A stretch of DNA of 64,000 nucleotides, taken from positions 1 to 64,000 of the forward strand of contig CAXBGS010000001.1 in NCBI GenBank assembly GCA_963975425.1, written 5' to 3'. Under the pieces are notes generated by a model. That model did no database searches, had not been told where the DNA came from, and saw only the letters and a program-made list of their open reading frames with translations. Below are positions 26,720 to 35,524 of this stretch, in pieces. Positions within the stretch are counted from its first letter, which is position 1. Each line of letters begins with the position of its first letter. The position numbers and the translations under genes are program-made. The DNA comes from CAXBGS01 sp963975425. GTDB taxonomy: Bacteria; Planctomycetota; Planctomycetia; Pirellulales; Pirellulaceae.

Positions 26720-27001
26720 ATGAAACTGGCACGAACCATCGGCACCGTCACGCTCTCGCGATCCCATCCGGCGATGGAAGCGGCGAAGCTGCGCTTGGTG
26801 GAGGTCGTTGATTCAATCGATCGCGTTTCCGAACAGCCCCTTGGCGGCGATTCGATTGTCGCTTGGGACCTTTGCGGTTCGGGAATCGGAGACTTGGTCG
26901 CACTCGCCGAAGGCCCCGAGTCGGCGGAACCGTTTCGGCCGGACATCAAACCACTGGACGCATCGATTGTCGCGCTTCTGGACGACATCGATCTGAACTG
27001 A
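26720..27001 (+). CDS. BMC-P pentameric vertex protein 3
   Basis: A 93-aa EutN/CcmL-family protein, more divergent than the other two. Recognisable parts are the N-terminal ARTIGTVTLSRSHPAMEAAK, LRLVEVVD, SIVAWDLCGSGIGDLVALAEGPES and the C-terminal IVALLDDIDL. The usual VDxxGAGxGD strand is replaced by WDLCGSGIGD, and a Pro-containing insert follows. The ATG at 26720 was chosen because the vertex fold begins there; an upstream in-frame ATG at 26681 would overlap the unknown gene. It is the third pentamer gene of the locus. Confidence 0.88.
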   Translation: MKLARTIGTVTLSRSHPAMEAAKLRLVEVVDSIDRVSEQPLGGDSIVAWDLCGSGIGDLVALAEGPESAEPFRPDIKPLDASIVALLDDIDLN

Positions 27002-27026
27002 TCACCCCCCAAAATGAAGAGAAACG

Positions 27027-27938
27027 ATGCAAAACGTTCATAAAATCAAACAGGACATGTGCGACATTGGCAAACGCATCTACAACCGCCAATTCGCGGC
27101 CGCCAATGACGGCAACATCACCGTGCGTGTCAGCGACAACGAAGTGCTTTGCACACCGACGCTTCATTGCAAAGGCTTTTTAAAGCCCGACGATATTTCC
27201 ATGATCGACATGACCGGAAAACAAATCTCCGGTCGTAAAAAACGATCCAGTGAGGCATTGCTGCACTTGGAAATCTACAAGCAACGAGAAGACATCCGCA
27301 GCGTTGTTCACTGTCACCCGCCACACGCGACCGCCTTCGCGATCGCTCGCGAGCCGATCCCGCAGTGCATCTTGCCCGAGGTCGAAGTTTTCTTGGGCGA
27401 TGTTCCGATCACCAAATATGAAACACCGGGCGGACAAGCGTTTGCCGACACGATCATTCCTTTCGTCAAGAAAACCAACGTGATGATCTTGGCCAATCAC
27501 GGAACGGTCAGCTATGGCGAATCGGTCGAGCAGGCTTATTGGTGGACCGAGATCTTGGACGCCTATTGCCGCATGCTGATGCTGGCCAAACAGCTCGGCA
27601 ACGTCTCGTACTTGAACGCGGATAAATCACAGGAACTGTTGGACTTGAAAGATCAATGGGGATACAAGGACCCGCGCAACACGCCCGACTACGAGAACTG
27701 TGACATTTGCGCCAACGACATCTTCCGAGACTCGTGGGCCGAAGCCGGTGTCGAACGCCGCGCCTTTGCCGCACCTCCCGCGATCAAAAGCAGCGGCTCG
27801 GCCGAAACGGCGTCACCCAGCGGACCGTCCAACGGATCACCCAACGGGTTGCCCGCGGGCCTGCCCGCCGGCATCAACGAAGAACAGTTGGTGAAGTTGA
27901 TCACCGACGAAGTCATGCGGCAGATGCAACAGGCTTAG
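27027..27938 (+). CDS. Class II aldolase (fuculose/rhamnulose-phosphate type) with C-terminal encapsulation helix
   Basis: A 303-aa zinc aldolase, inferred to split L-fuculose 1-phosphate and/or L-rhamnulose 1-phosphate into dihydroxyacetone phosphate and lactaldehyde. Zinc ligands His95 and His97 (VHCHPPHATAF) and His158 (ANHGT), catalytic acid Glu76 (SSEALLH), and substrate region NDGNITVR are all present. The catalytic domain ends near residue 235. A low-complexity Ser/Pro/Gly/Asn linker follows (about 255-281), then the amphipathic helix INEEQLVKLITDEVMRQM (283-300). The linker and helix are absent from free-living aldolases and mark it as encapsulated cargo. It is the only sugar-phosphate enzyme of the locus. 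Confidence 0.93.
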   Translation: MQNVHKIKQDMCDIGKRIYNRQFAAANDGNITVRVSDNEVLCTPTLHCKGFLKPDDISMIDMTGKQISGRKKRSSEALLHLEIYKQREDIRSVVHCHPPHATAFAIAREPIPQCILPEVEVFLGDVPITKYETPGGQAFADTIIPFVKKTNVMILANHGTVSYGESVEQAYWWTEILDAYCRMLMLAKQLGNVSYLNADKSQELLDLKDQWGYKDPRNTPDYENCDICANDIFRDSWAEAGVERRAFAAPPAIKSSGSAETASPSGPSNGSPNGLPAGLPAGINEEQLVKLITDEVMRQMQQA

Positions 27939-27958
27939 TGGTTCCTTCCGTTCTCATC

Positions 27959-27978
27959 GGCCAGGCGTGACCCTGGCC
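27959..27978 (+). other. Intercistronic hairpin between aldolase and dehydrogenase genes
   Basis: GGCCAGG (27959-27965) pairs with CCTGGCC (27972-27978) around a 6-base loop, 20 bases after the aldolase stop. No T-run. Probably an RNA stability element like the two other hairpin groups in this operon. Confidence 0.5.
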
Positions 27979-28006
27979 TCCAAGATTCTCTAACGAATAC
28001 ACATCC

Positions 28007-28942
28007 ATGAAAGTTTCGATTATCGGTGGCGGCGGACTCGTAGGTTCTTGTGCCGCATACGCTTTGCAGTGCAGTGGTATCGCTCGCGAAATTGCCTTGC
28101 TGGACGTCAATCAAGAATTGGCCGTCGGCCAAGCGCTCGACTTGCAACACGGTGGCCCCAGCGTCGCCGACCAGGTCATCTCGGGCGGCAGCTATGAACA
28201 CATTCCCAGCAGCGACGTCATTTGCATCACCGCGGGATTGCGACGCAAGCCGGACGAGTCGCGACTGGATTTGATCAATCGCAACACCGACCTGTTCGTC
28301 CAAATCCTCCGCGACGTGAAAGCGGCCGGTCCCAAGCCTTCCGCGATCGTCGTTGTCGTCAGCAACCCGGTCGACATTCTGACCTACGTGGCCGCCCAAC
28401 ATCTCGGCTTGCCCGTCGATCAGGTGATCGGACTGGGAACACAGCTGGATACGATTCGTTTCTGTTCGTTGATTGCCGATCAGTTGAACGCGCCGCCGAC
28501 ACAAACCAAGGCGCTCATCCTGGGCGAGCACGGCGAGTCGATGGTCCCGATTTGGAGCAGCGCGACGATTGCCGGTCTGCCGCTGGACAAATATCCGAAC
28601 TGGAGCCCTGTCCTGCAAAGCCAATTGTTCACACGAACTCGAGGCAGTGGTGCGGAAGTCATCAAACGCAAAGGTGGTGCCGGTTTTGCGGTCGGTATCG
28701 CAATTCGAGATGTGATCGACGCCATCGCTTTAGATCGGCGATGTGTGTTGCCGGTCAGCAGCGTGCAAAACGGCTGTTACGGCGTCCGCGACGTGGCCTT
28801 ATCGGTCCCGACGGTCGTCGGACGTACCGGCGTGATGGATCGTTTGGAAATTGAGCTTTGGCCCAAAGAAGTCCAAGGGATCCGCGCCAGCGCAGCAGCA
28901 CTTAGAAAAACTCTTGAGATTGTCATGCCGAGGGTGGCATGA
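28007..28942 (+). CDS. Lactate/malate-type dehydrogenase of the BMC operon
   Basis: A 311-aa NAD-dependent 2-hydroxyacid dehydrogenase of the LDH/MDH superfamily. Cofactor motif IIGGGGLVGSCAAYAL near the N-terminus, VVVVSNPVDILTY, the catalytic His motif LILGEHGESMVP, and the helix RGSGAEVIKRKGGAGFAVG. In this context it should oxidise lactate to pyruvate or regenerate NAD+. The specificity-loop residues were not resolved by eye. No encapsulation helix is visible at either end. Last gene of the operon. A CATGCC/GGCATG hairpin overlaps its stop codon (28924-28941), without a T-run. Confidence 0.9.
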   Translation: MKVSIIGGGGLVGSCAAYALQCSGIAREIALLDVNQELAVGQALDLQHGGPSVADQVISGGSYEHIPSSDVICITAGLRRKPDESRLDLINRNTDLFVQILRDVKAAGPKPSAIVVVVSNPVDILTYVAAQHLGLPVDQVIGLGTQLDTIRFCSLIADQLNAPPTQTKALILGEHGESMVPIWSSATIAGLPLDKYPNWSPVLQSQLFTRTRGSGAEVIKRKGGAGFAVGIAIRDVIDAIALDRRCVLPVSSVQNGCYGVRDVALSVPTVVGRTGVMDRLEIELWPKEVQGIRASAAALRKTLEIVMPRVA

Positions 28943-29091
28943 GCCCGGTACTGAACTAAGGTAACGTAACCACATGTTCATGTAGCTGTCCGCTCTGCAA
29001 TATTTCGCGGATTCATGTTGCGGTCTTTCGCAATGGACGCCGCGTAAATTAATCCGCGACCATCAATCGAATCGATGCCGCGATGAACTGA

Positions 29092-29181
29092 GGTGCCTCG
29101 GAAAGGGGTGCACAGGTTGCAAGAGGATCGTACTTAACGGCTGCGTAACCATCGTTCCCTGTCGCTCCTTTCCGGGGCACC
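29092..29181. repeat. Long inverted repeat, possible structured RNA
   Basis: GGTGCCTCGGAAAGG (29092-29106) and CCTTTCCGGGGCACC (29167-29181) are complementary over 15 bases with one G-T pair. The 60-base interior contains a nested ACAGG/CCTGT pair (29112-29116 with 29158-29162). It could be a structured RNA or a miniature repeat. It lies beyond the last BMC gene. Confidence 0.5.
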
Positions 29182-29317
29182 AAGAGTTTTTTCTGACGCG
29201 TTGTCTTCAATGACCCCGCGAATCAACGCTCGGTTAACCGCTGTGTTGTGGCTCGTTTTCGTCACGGCGCTTTTTGACATGGCCGATTTCGCCGTGATTC
29301 GCTTCACGGCCGACAGA

Positions 29318-29342
29318 CACCCGACACATCAAGTGTCGGGTG
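29318..29342 (-). terminator. Hairpin after the NAD synthetase gene
   Basis: CACCCGACAC (29318-29327) and GTGTCGGGTG (29333-29342) form a perfect 10-bp stem with a 5-base loop, 4 bases beyond the stop of the leftward gene. There is no clear T-run, so it may also act on rightward transcripts of the BMC operon. Confidence 0.55.
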
Positions 29343-29346
29343 CGAC

Positions 29347-31341
29347 TTAAAAGGCGTCAGAATCGGCGTCGCTGGGCATCCGCCAATCGCCGCGCGGTGA
29401 CAGACTGACCGAGCCCACCTTGGGACCGTCCGGCACACAATTTCGCTTGAATTGGTTTGCAAAGAACCGCTTCAAGAACGTATCGAGCGTCTTCGCAATC
29501 GTCGCCTTGGAATAGCTGGACGTGAACGTCGTGTGGCCGGCCAAGTAGAGAATCTTGTCGCGGCTGAACCCATGCCGCACAAAGTGGTACAGAAAGAAAT
29601 CGTGCAGTTCATAAGCACCGATGGCTGATTCGGTATCTTGCCGGATGGAACCGTCCAGGGCAGGAGGCAACAATTCCGGCGATATCGGCGTGTCCGCGAT
29701 GCGATGCAGCACGTGAGTCAGCTTGCCCTCAAAATAGTGATCGGCAGAATAGCGCACCAAGAATCGGACCAACGTCTTGGGGATCGATGTATTGACGTTG
29801 TACATCGACATGTGATCGCCATTGTATGTCGACCAACCAAGCGCCTGTTCGCTCATATCGCCCGTACCAAGCACAAACCCTCGACTCATCAACAACATGG
29901 TGCGGACGCGGGCCTGGACGTTCTCGAACATCAAGTCCGATGCGTCATCCGGCAGTTTCAGCAGTTCCGATTGCAGCGACTGAGCCGTCGTTGCATCGTC
30001 GACCGCGATGCCCAGCGGCGAATGCTGCAAGGACCGGAACATATCCAAACACAACTCGCGAATATCAATGCACTCAAGCGTGATCCCTGTCTCGGCGATC
30101 AAGTCATCGGCGCTAGATCGAGTGTGCTCGGTCGTACCAAACCCAGGCATCGTGACGCCATGAATCACCGAGCGAGGGCGTCCCAAAGCGTCACAGGCGC
30201 GAATCGCGACCAACAATGCCAAGGTACTATCCAGGCCGCCAGAGACTCCGATCGACAACGGCAAGTCAGGCGGCAATCGCGAAAGCCGCTTGGTCAGACC
30301 GGCGGTTTGGATGGCGAAAATCTCGGCGCAACGATGCTCCAGTTCGGACGACTCGTCGGGTACGAATGGATGCGCGTCGACCGCGCGCATCAGCGTGGCA
30401 CGTGATTCGCCGCCGCTGGCCGATGCGGCCAAGGCACAATCGACCACACGAAACGGACGATCAAGCTGTGACGATCCATCGGCGAACGACCCGATCACTT
30501 GCCGGTCGTGGGCCAATCGCTGCAAATCGATATCGCTGGTGATCGCGGTTTCGGTCAAGTGTGCCGGTTCGAACCCGTCGCCCACACGTCTGGACTGACT
30601 CAATAGCGAGCCGTTCTCTGCAATCAAACAGTGACCGCCAAAGACCAGATCCGAGGTCGATTCGCCGGGGCCACTCGATGCGTAGGCATATGCCGCAATA
30701 CAGCGTCCGGACTGACTGACGACCAAATCACGACGCCAATCCGCCTTGCCGATCACTTCATTGCTCGCGGACAAATTCACCAGAACGTTTGCACCGGCGA
30801 GCGCCGCCTTGCTGGTTGGCGGGATCGGAGTCCAAAGGTCTTCGCAAATTTCGACCCCGATGATCGCATCGAAATGCTGGAACAGAAGATCCGTCCCAAA
30901 CAACACCGACTCATCGCCCACCGAAACGTAGGGGGGATCCGATGGATCGGCGGCACGGAAATGCCGCAGTTCATAGAACTCGCGATACGTCGGCAAGAAT
31001 GATTTCGGAACGATCCCCAGAATACGGCCTTCGGCAAACACCGCGGCAACATTCATCAGCGACCCGTCGACCTTTAGCGGCAAACCGATAACGTTGATCG
31101 ATGAGCGATCCGCGGTCTGGTTAACGACATTAGTCAACGCGTCGATGGTCGTTTGCAACAACGTGTCGGTCGCAAACAGGTCACCGCATGTGTAACCGGT
31201 CAGCCCGAGCTCTGGCAGCAAGACCAGGTCCGCGTCAGAGCTGCGAATGGCACGAATCGATTCCTGAGCGTTCGCCATAGGATTGGCGACCGACACAGGT
31301 GGCGACGCGGCAGTGATACGAAAAATTCCGTGTGGAAACAC
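29347..31341 (-). CDS. nadE: Glutamine-dependent NAD+ synthetase
   Basis: A 664-aa two-domain enzyme making NAD+ from deamido-NAD+, ATP and glutamine. The N-terminal nitrilase-like glutaminase (about 1-290) has the triad Glu in LLPELGLTGY, Lys in PKSFLPTYREFYE and Cys in GVEICEDLW. The C-terminal synthetase domain (about 320-650) has the ATP-binding loop GVSGGLDSTLAL and GTGDMSEQALGWSTY. Length matches the long bacterial type (about 640-680 aa). It is a single gene, read towards the BMC operon end, with a hairpin directly after the stop. Confidence 0.95.
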   Translation of the reverse strand: MFPHGIFRITAASPPVSVANPMANAQESIRAIRSSDADLVLLPELGLTGYTCGDLFATDTLLQTTIDALTNVVNQTADRSSINVIGLPLKVDGSLMNVAAVFAEGRILGIVPKSFLPTYREFYELRHFRAADPSDPPYVSVGDESVLFGTDLLFQHFDAIIGVEICEDLWTPIPPTSKAALAGANVLVNLSASNEVIGKADWRRDLVVSQSGRCIAAYAYASSGPGESTSDLVFGGHCLIAENGSLLSQSRRVGDGFEPAHLTETAITSDIDLQRLAHDRQVIGSFADGSSQLDRPFRVVDCALAASASGGESRATLMRAVDAHPFVPDESSELEHRCAEIFAIQTAGLTKRLSRLPPDLPLSIGVSGGLDSTLALLVAIRACDALGRPRSVIHGVTMPGFGTTEHTRSSADDLIAETGITLECIDIRELCLDMFRSLQHSPLGIAVDDATTAQSLQSELLKLPDDASDLMFENVQARVRTMLLMSRGFVLGTGDMSEQALGWSTYNGDHMSMYNVNTSIPKTLVRFLVRYSADHYFEGKLTHVLHRIADTPISPELLPPALDGSIRQDTESAIGAYELHDFFLYHFVRHGFSRDKILYLAGHTTFTSSYSKATIAKTLDTFLKRFFANQFKRNCVPDGPKVGSVSLSPRGDWRMPSDADSDAF

Positions 31342-31425
31342 AGTGTGGTTACTCGCTTGATCCCTGAGTGAGCGAACTTCGAATGCGCGCCGATATATTT
31401 CTCAGAGCGTGCCGATACAGCAGCC

Positions 31426-32427
31426 CTAGAACGAATCGGCCTTGCGGTAAGCCTCGATGACTTTCCGTTCGCCTTCCTTGCCTTTTTCGCTGTTACCGTG
31501 TTCCATGCCGATCACGCCCTGAAAGCCCTTGTCGTGAATGTGCTTGAACACTTGCCGGTAATTGATTTCGCCGGTGTAGGGTTCCTTTCGACCTGGATTG
31601 TCGCCGGACTGGAAATATGCGATCTCGTCCCAACAGGCGTCGATATTGGCAATTAAGTTGCCTTCGGTAATCTGCTGGTGATAGATGTCGAACAGGATTT
31701 TGCACGACGGACTGTTGACGGCCCGACAGATTGCGTAGGCCTGGTCGCTGCGCTGCAAAAACGTGCCGCCGTGATTGGCGTACCAATTCAGGGGTTCCAA
31801 AACCATGACCAAATCGTGTGGCTGGATGATCTCGACACAACGCCGCAACATGTCGATCACGTTGGCCGTTTGATACCCTTCCGCTAAGCGAGGCCCACCG
31901 AACCGATTCCATTTCGGTGCTTCGGCGTGTTGTTGGTCAACACTGCCGGGTACGACGGTGCACCATTTGGCGCCGACGCGTTTTGCGACATCGACTGCGT
32001 CTCGCATTGCCTGCAAGATTTCTTGTGTCGACGCTTCGTCGGGGCGCGCAAACGTCGGTTTGTCGAAACTTCCATAGGCAACAAAGACCCCCATTTGCAG
32101 ATCGAGGTCGCGCAGCGTTTGACCGATCTTCTCTTGCATCTGGGGCGTTTCTTTGGGCAGCCCGTTGTACTCGATCGCCGTGAAACCTTCCGCGGCGGCG
32201 AACTTGATTTGATCGATGACGTCCGGTCCCGCAGATGCCTTGAACATTCCTGGGTGCGGCGCGTAAGCCAGCTTGAATTTCTGGCCCTGACCGGATGTGG
32301 AACCCAAAGCTTGTTGAGATTTGTCTTGTTGGCTAGCGTCTTGTCCCCATACGCTTTGACCTACCAGCGGTGCCAGTGCCGCGGTCGCTGCACCGGCGGT
32401 TACCTTCATCATGTCTCGTCGTCGCAT
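31426..32427 (-). CDS. Tat-exported hydroxypyruvate-isomerase-like TIM-barrel protein
   Basis: A 333-aa protein of the xylose-isomerase-like TIM-barrel superfamily (AP_endonuc_2 fold). The N-terminus MRRRDMMKVTAGAATAALA is a twin-arginine signal peptide, so it folds in the cytoplasm and is exported. The barrel from about residue 50 has the usual metal-site pattern: IEYNG, VLEPLNWYAN, KILFDIYHQQITEG and a C-terminal GMEHGNSEKG. Related proteins isomerise hydroxypyruvate and tartronate semialdehyde or epimerise sugars, but exported planctomycete paralogues are functionally uncharacterised. It is 84 bases upstream of, and on the same strand as, the NAD synthetase gene; joint transcription is possible without an obvious functional link. 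Confidence 0.85.
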   Translation of the reverse strand: MRRRDMMKVTAGAATAALAPLVGQSVWGQDASQQDKSQQALGSTSGQGQKFKLAYAPHPGMFKASAGPDVIDQIKFAAAEGFTAIEYNGLPKETPQMQEKIGQTLRDLDLQMGVFVAYGSFDKPTFARPDEASTQEILQAMRDAVDVAKRVGAKWCTVVPGSVDQQHAEAPKWNRFGGPRLAEGYQTANVIDMLRRCVEIIQPHDLVMVLEPLNWYANHGGTFLQRSDQAYAICRAVNSPSCKILFDIYHQQITEGNLIANIDACWDEIAYFQSGDNPGRKEPYTGEINYRQVFKHIHDKGFQGVIGMEHGNSEKGKEGERKVIEAYRKADSF

Positions 32428-32603
32428 CTACAGTTTCTTTTGTTGAGGATCAGGCGGTAACGGATTTTCGCACCCGTTGTACGATGCACCGTATGACCAT
32501 TGCTTCGTCGCACCCACGGGCGGCGATCGAAAGAAATTTGTCGGATCGGCTATGTAGTATAACCGGAACCTGAAAACCTGCCGTGTCCCCCTAGAAAGCC
32601 AAC

Positions 32604-33299
32604 GTGCACACGATGTCTGATCCGATCATCACGCCCCGCCTTTTTAAGTTTTTGCGTGAATTAAAGAAGAATAACAATCGCGATTGGTTCGCTGAAAACA
32701 AACCTCGATATGAAAGCGATGTCCGCGATCCGGCGGTCGAACTGGTACGCCGACTCGAGAAACCACTGGCTAAAGTCGCGCCAATGCTGATGGCGATCCC
32801 CAAGGGCCATGGCGGGTCGGTGATGAGGATCTATAAGGACACTCGCTTTTCAAAAGACAAGACGCCTTACAAAACGAACGTCGGCATTTCCTTGCGGCAT
32901 CAAGCCTGCAAAGACATCCATGCGCCAGGGGTTTATATCCACTTAGAACCCAATGAGTGTTTCGTCGGCGCCGGATGTTGGCGCCCGGAAAAAAACGTCT
33001 TGGCAGCGACCCGCGCGGCAATCGACACGGACCCTCAAGGCTGGAAAAGGGCTCGTGACAATAAAGCCTTTCGCCAATCGTTCGAACTTGCGGGTGAATC
33101 GCTGAAAACCAAGCCGCGTGACTATCCGGCCGACCATCCGATGATCGACGACTTGAAACGCATCGACTTTATCGCCGTCGCACCGCTGACACCAAAAGAC
33201 TTCGTCGACGAAAAGATCGTGGACAAGTTGATCGACCACGTCAAACGAAGCAAACCGCTGATGCGGTTCCTGTGCGACGCCATCGAAATCCCCTACTGA
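32604..33299 (+). CDS. DUF2461 (TIGR02453) family protein
   Basis: A 231-aa cytoplasmic protein of a widespread family of unknown function. Characteristic pieces are FLRELKKNNNRDWFAENKPRYE near the start, MRIYKDTRFSKDKTPYKTN in the middle and GVYIHLEPNECFVGAGCWRP. The start could be GTG 32604 (AGAAAG lies six bases before it) or ATG 32613. The stop is 4 bases before the membrane sulfatase-fold gene, so the two are probably co-transcribed. No catalytic role can be stated. Confidence 0.88.
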   Translation: MHTMSDPIITPRLFKFLRELKKNNNRDWFAENKPRYESDVRDPAVELVRRLEKPLAKVAPMLMAIPKGHGGSVMRIYKDTRFSKDKTPYKTNVGISLRHQACKDIHAPGVYIHLEPNECFVGAGCWRPEKNVLAATRAAIDTDPQGWKRARDNKAFRQSFELAGESLKTKPRDYPADHPMIDDLKRIDFIAVAPLTPKDFVDEKIVDKLIDHVKRSKPLMRFLCDAIEIPY

Positions 33300-33303
33300 G
33301 CCG

Positions 33304-35223
33304 ATGACTGAGGCGAAAACGGATTTCCGCGAGTCGTTCGATCGGGTGGCTTGCGTCAACATGATGGCCATCCTGATCACGATCGCCGCATCGGCAATCG
33401 CATGCCTGCATCCTTTCGCCCCTTACGAGGACTCGGCGCTGGCGGACGTGCTTTGGATCACCTCGCAATCGGCGATGCTGGTTTCGATCGGCTGGATGCT
33501 CGCTGGAATCGGCGTCCGTTTTCGAAACGACTGGCTGATCGCAACTGGCAAGCTCGGGATGATTGCGATCCCGACAGTCATCCTGTGCGATAGCATCGCT
33601 TATGGGTGGATACGAGAACATTTCGTGTCGGCCGCGATGTTCAAGGTGGCGACCGAACTGAGCCCGCGACTTTGGCAGCACGCCAGCGCGGGCACGATCC
33701 GCGGTGGCTTGGGTCTGCTGGTGTTCTGGATCGCCTTGATCACTTGCGTCTTGCTGATTTCGCGGTTTGCGTCCCGGCACCGAGGCGTTGGCGGCAAACG
33801 TGTGCCGATCGTTTTTGGCCTTGCGACCTTGGCGGCAGCCACGCCTGTCTGGATGGATTTGAGCGGAACGCTTTCGACGATGCGGGAAAACCCCGCACGT
33901 CATCCGCTATGCATGCTGTCGCTGATCCGACATGACGAACCCCCGTATCACGCCGCACTGGATGACAATGCAGTTTCCAATCCAACCCACTCGCCGAGCG
34001 CGCCGATCGCCGGCAACCAATCGCTGACCAAGACGCTGAAACATGGCATCGAGGCCAGAAAAAACCAACACCGATTGCTTGCGGTGTCTGAAATTCCAAA
34101 GACAGAGCTTGCCGATGTGCTGATCGTTGTCGTGGAATCGTTTCGCCATGAATTAATCTGCGAAGAAGTGATGCCAAATTTGTGGCAGTTTTCTCAGCAG
34201 GGCACGCATTGTCGACAACATTTCTCGGGCGGCAACGCGACCAACCACGGGATGTTCAGCCTGCTCAGCGGACTGGAATCAATCTGGTACGACAGCGACG
34301 TTCGATTCACGCCGATCATGAACCGATTGATGCGACAAGCAGGATACGAACTAGGCTTCTTTGCCGGGCACGACGACTGGCGTTTATTTCAGATGGACGG
34401 ATTCATCTCGCCGGAACAGTTCGATGTCTTTCGAATCAGCAAGCCCAACGGACTGAGTTCGGATCGGCGTGCCACCGAGCTCGCCGCGAACTTCCTCGAC
34501 CGTACCGACCGGCACGACGACGCGGCCGACTGGCCCCCGAGGCTTGCCGTTCTGTATTTGTATGCGACGCATGCGGATTACAAGAGCTATCCCGACGATC
34601 AAGTCTTTGCGCCGGCGGCCGATGATCGATTCTTGATTCCCTTTACCGCCCCAATGCGTCAAAGCGTCTGGAACCGATACCGAAACAGCGCTCGGACCGT
34701 TGACCGGTTCTTGTCGGCGGTGATGCGAAAGGATCGTGTCGTGATCGTCACCGGTGATCACGGCGAATCGTTTCTCGAGGACGGCGTATGCGGCCACGGC
34801 GTCCGAATCTCGGCATATCAAAACATGACACCGGCGGTGATCTATCACCCCGGGGGTCGTGCCAAAGCGATCGACTTGCCGACGATGCATGCGGACCTGT
34901 TACCGACGTTGACATCGATACTGGGCATCAAGCTGAACAGCATCGAGACGTTAGACGGGGTGAACCTTGATAATAAAGATGATTCATCGCTGCGATCTCG
35001 AGTGTTTTCGACTCGGAACTATTTAAGTGACGACGTCGCCTTGATCGCTGGCTCACATCGCGAACACGAGTCCTTCTTTGCATTGCAGGGTCAAGTCTCA
35101 TTGCGCGACGGCAAAGCGATTCCGCTGAACGCGATCGACAAGTTTGGACAGCGAATTCGTTTGCGTCCCGATCCGACGGCCAAGGGGTGGCAAGCCTGGC
35201 TGGATGCTCGATTCCAACCCTAG
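33304..35223 (+). CDS. Membrane-anchored sulfatase-fold protein (YejM/LtaS-like)
   Basis: A 639-aa protein with about five N-terminal transmembrane segments (up to about residue 195) and a large periplasmic alkaline-phosphatase-superfamily domain. In that domain, DVLIVVVESFRHE is the first metal strand, GGNATNHGMFSLLSG should carry the Thr nucleophile or its equivalent, and IVTGDHGESFLEDGVCGHG (481-499) holds the remaining metal ligands (Asp485, His486). This layout is that of YejM/PbgA, phosphoethanolamine transferases and LtaS, not of soluble arylsulfatases, and no Cys-type formylglycine motif is seen. Likely substrates are envelope lipids or glycans. It may be regulatory if catalytically weak, as is YejM. 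Co-transcribed with the DUF2461 gene (4-base gap). Confidence 0.82.
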   Translation: MTEAKTDFRESFDRVACVNMMAILITIAASAIACLHPFAPYEDSALADVLWITSQSAMLVSIGWMLAGIGVRFRNDWLIATGKLGMIAIPTVILCDSIAYGWIREHFVSAAMFKVATELSPRLWQHASAGTIRGGLGLLVFWIALITCVLLISRFASRHRGVGGKRVPIVFGLATLAAATPVWMDLSGTLSTMRENPARHPLCMLSLIRHDEPPYHAALDDNAVSNPTHSPSAPIAGNQSLTKTLKHGIEARKNQHRLLAVSEIPKTELADVLIVVVESFRHELICEEVMPNLWQFSQQGTHCRQHFSGGNATNHGMFSLLSGLESIWYDSDVRFTPIMNRLMRQAGYELGFFAGHDDWRLFQMDGFISPEQFDVFRISKPNGLSSDRRATELAANFLDRTDRHDDAADWPPRLAVLYLYATHADYKSYPDDQVFAPAADDRFLIPFTAPMRQSVWNRYRNSARTVDRFLSAVMRKDRVVIVTGDHGESFLEDGVCGHGVRISAYQNMTPAVIYHPGGRAKAIDLPTMHADLLPTLTSILGIKLNSIETLDGVNLDNKDDSSLRSRVFSTRNYLSDDVALIAGSHREHESFFALQGQVSLRDGKAIPLNAIDKFGQRIRLRPDPTAKGWQAWLDARFQP

Positions 35224-35524
35224 TGTCGCCGCCCCCCATGCTCGACGCTGGCCACGGCAAGCGGGCCCGCAAGACCGGCAAATCGATCGTGAGGGGACTT
35301 GGCGACACCCGACTGCGGTTCCGTGAACCCGGATTCGCCTATCGCTCACAGCGCGTTGTTCCCTAAACTCCGCGCGTCAATGTTCGGCGCTGCACCAATC
35401 GCGAAGGATCGTGAATCGGCGTGCCGCCTTGATCCGCGGAAAAGCACTTGGCTTTCTCGTGGAAAACACAGGTCACTCATAGCGATGATCGCCCTCACCG
35501 GTGATCACAAAGGAGCCCAACGGC
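35224..35524. other. Gap before the metallopeptidase gene
   Basis: About 300 bases without a gene. The only functional sign is AAAGGAG at 35509-35515, the ribosome site of the following gene. Confidence 0.45.

Larger units (their letters stand above)
28943..29346. other. 400-base gap between BMC operon and NAD synthetase gene
   Basis: No supported gene. It holds a 15-bp inverted repeat (29092-29181) and a perfect hairpin at 29318-29342, annotated separately. A 46-codon frame from 29210 to 29350 has a hydrophobic middle but no ribosome site and is not called. Confidence 0.45.

Noticed and set aside
29210..29350. 46-codon frame with a hydrophobic middle before the NAD synthetase end
   Set aside because: No ribosome site, it runs through a hairpin, and ends inside the opposite gene's stop. 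Not enough support.
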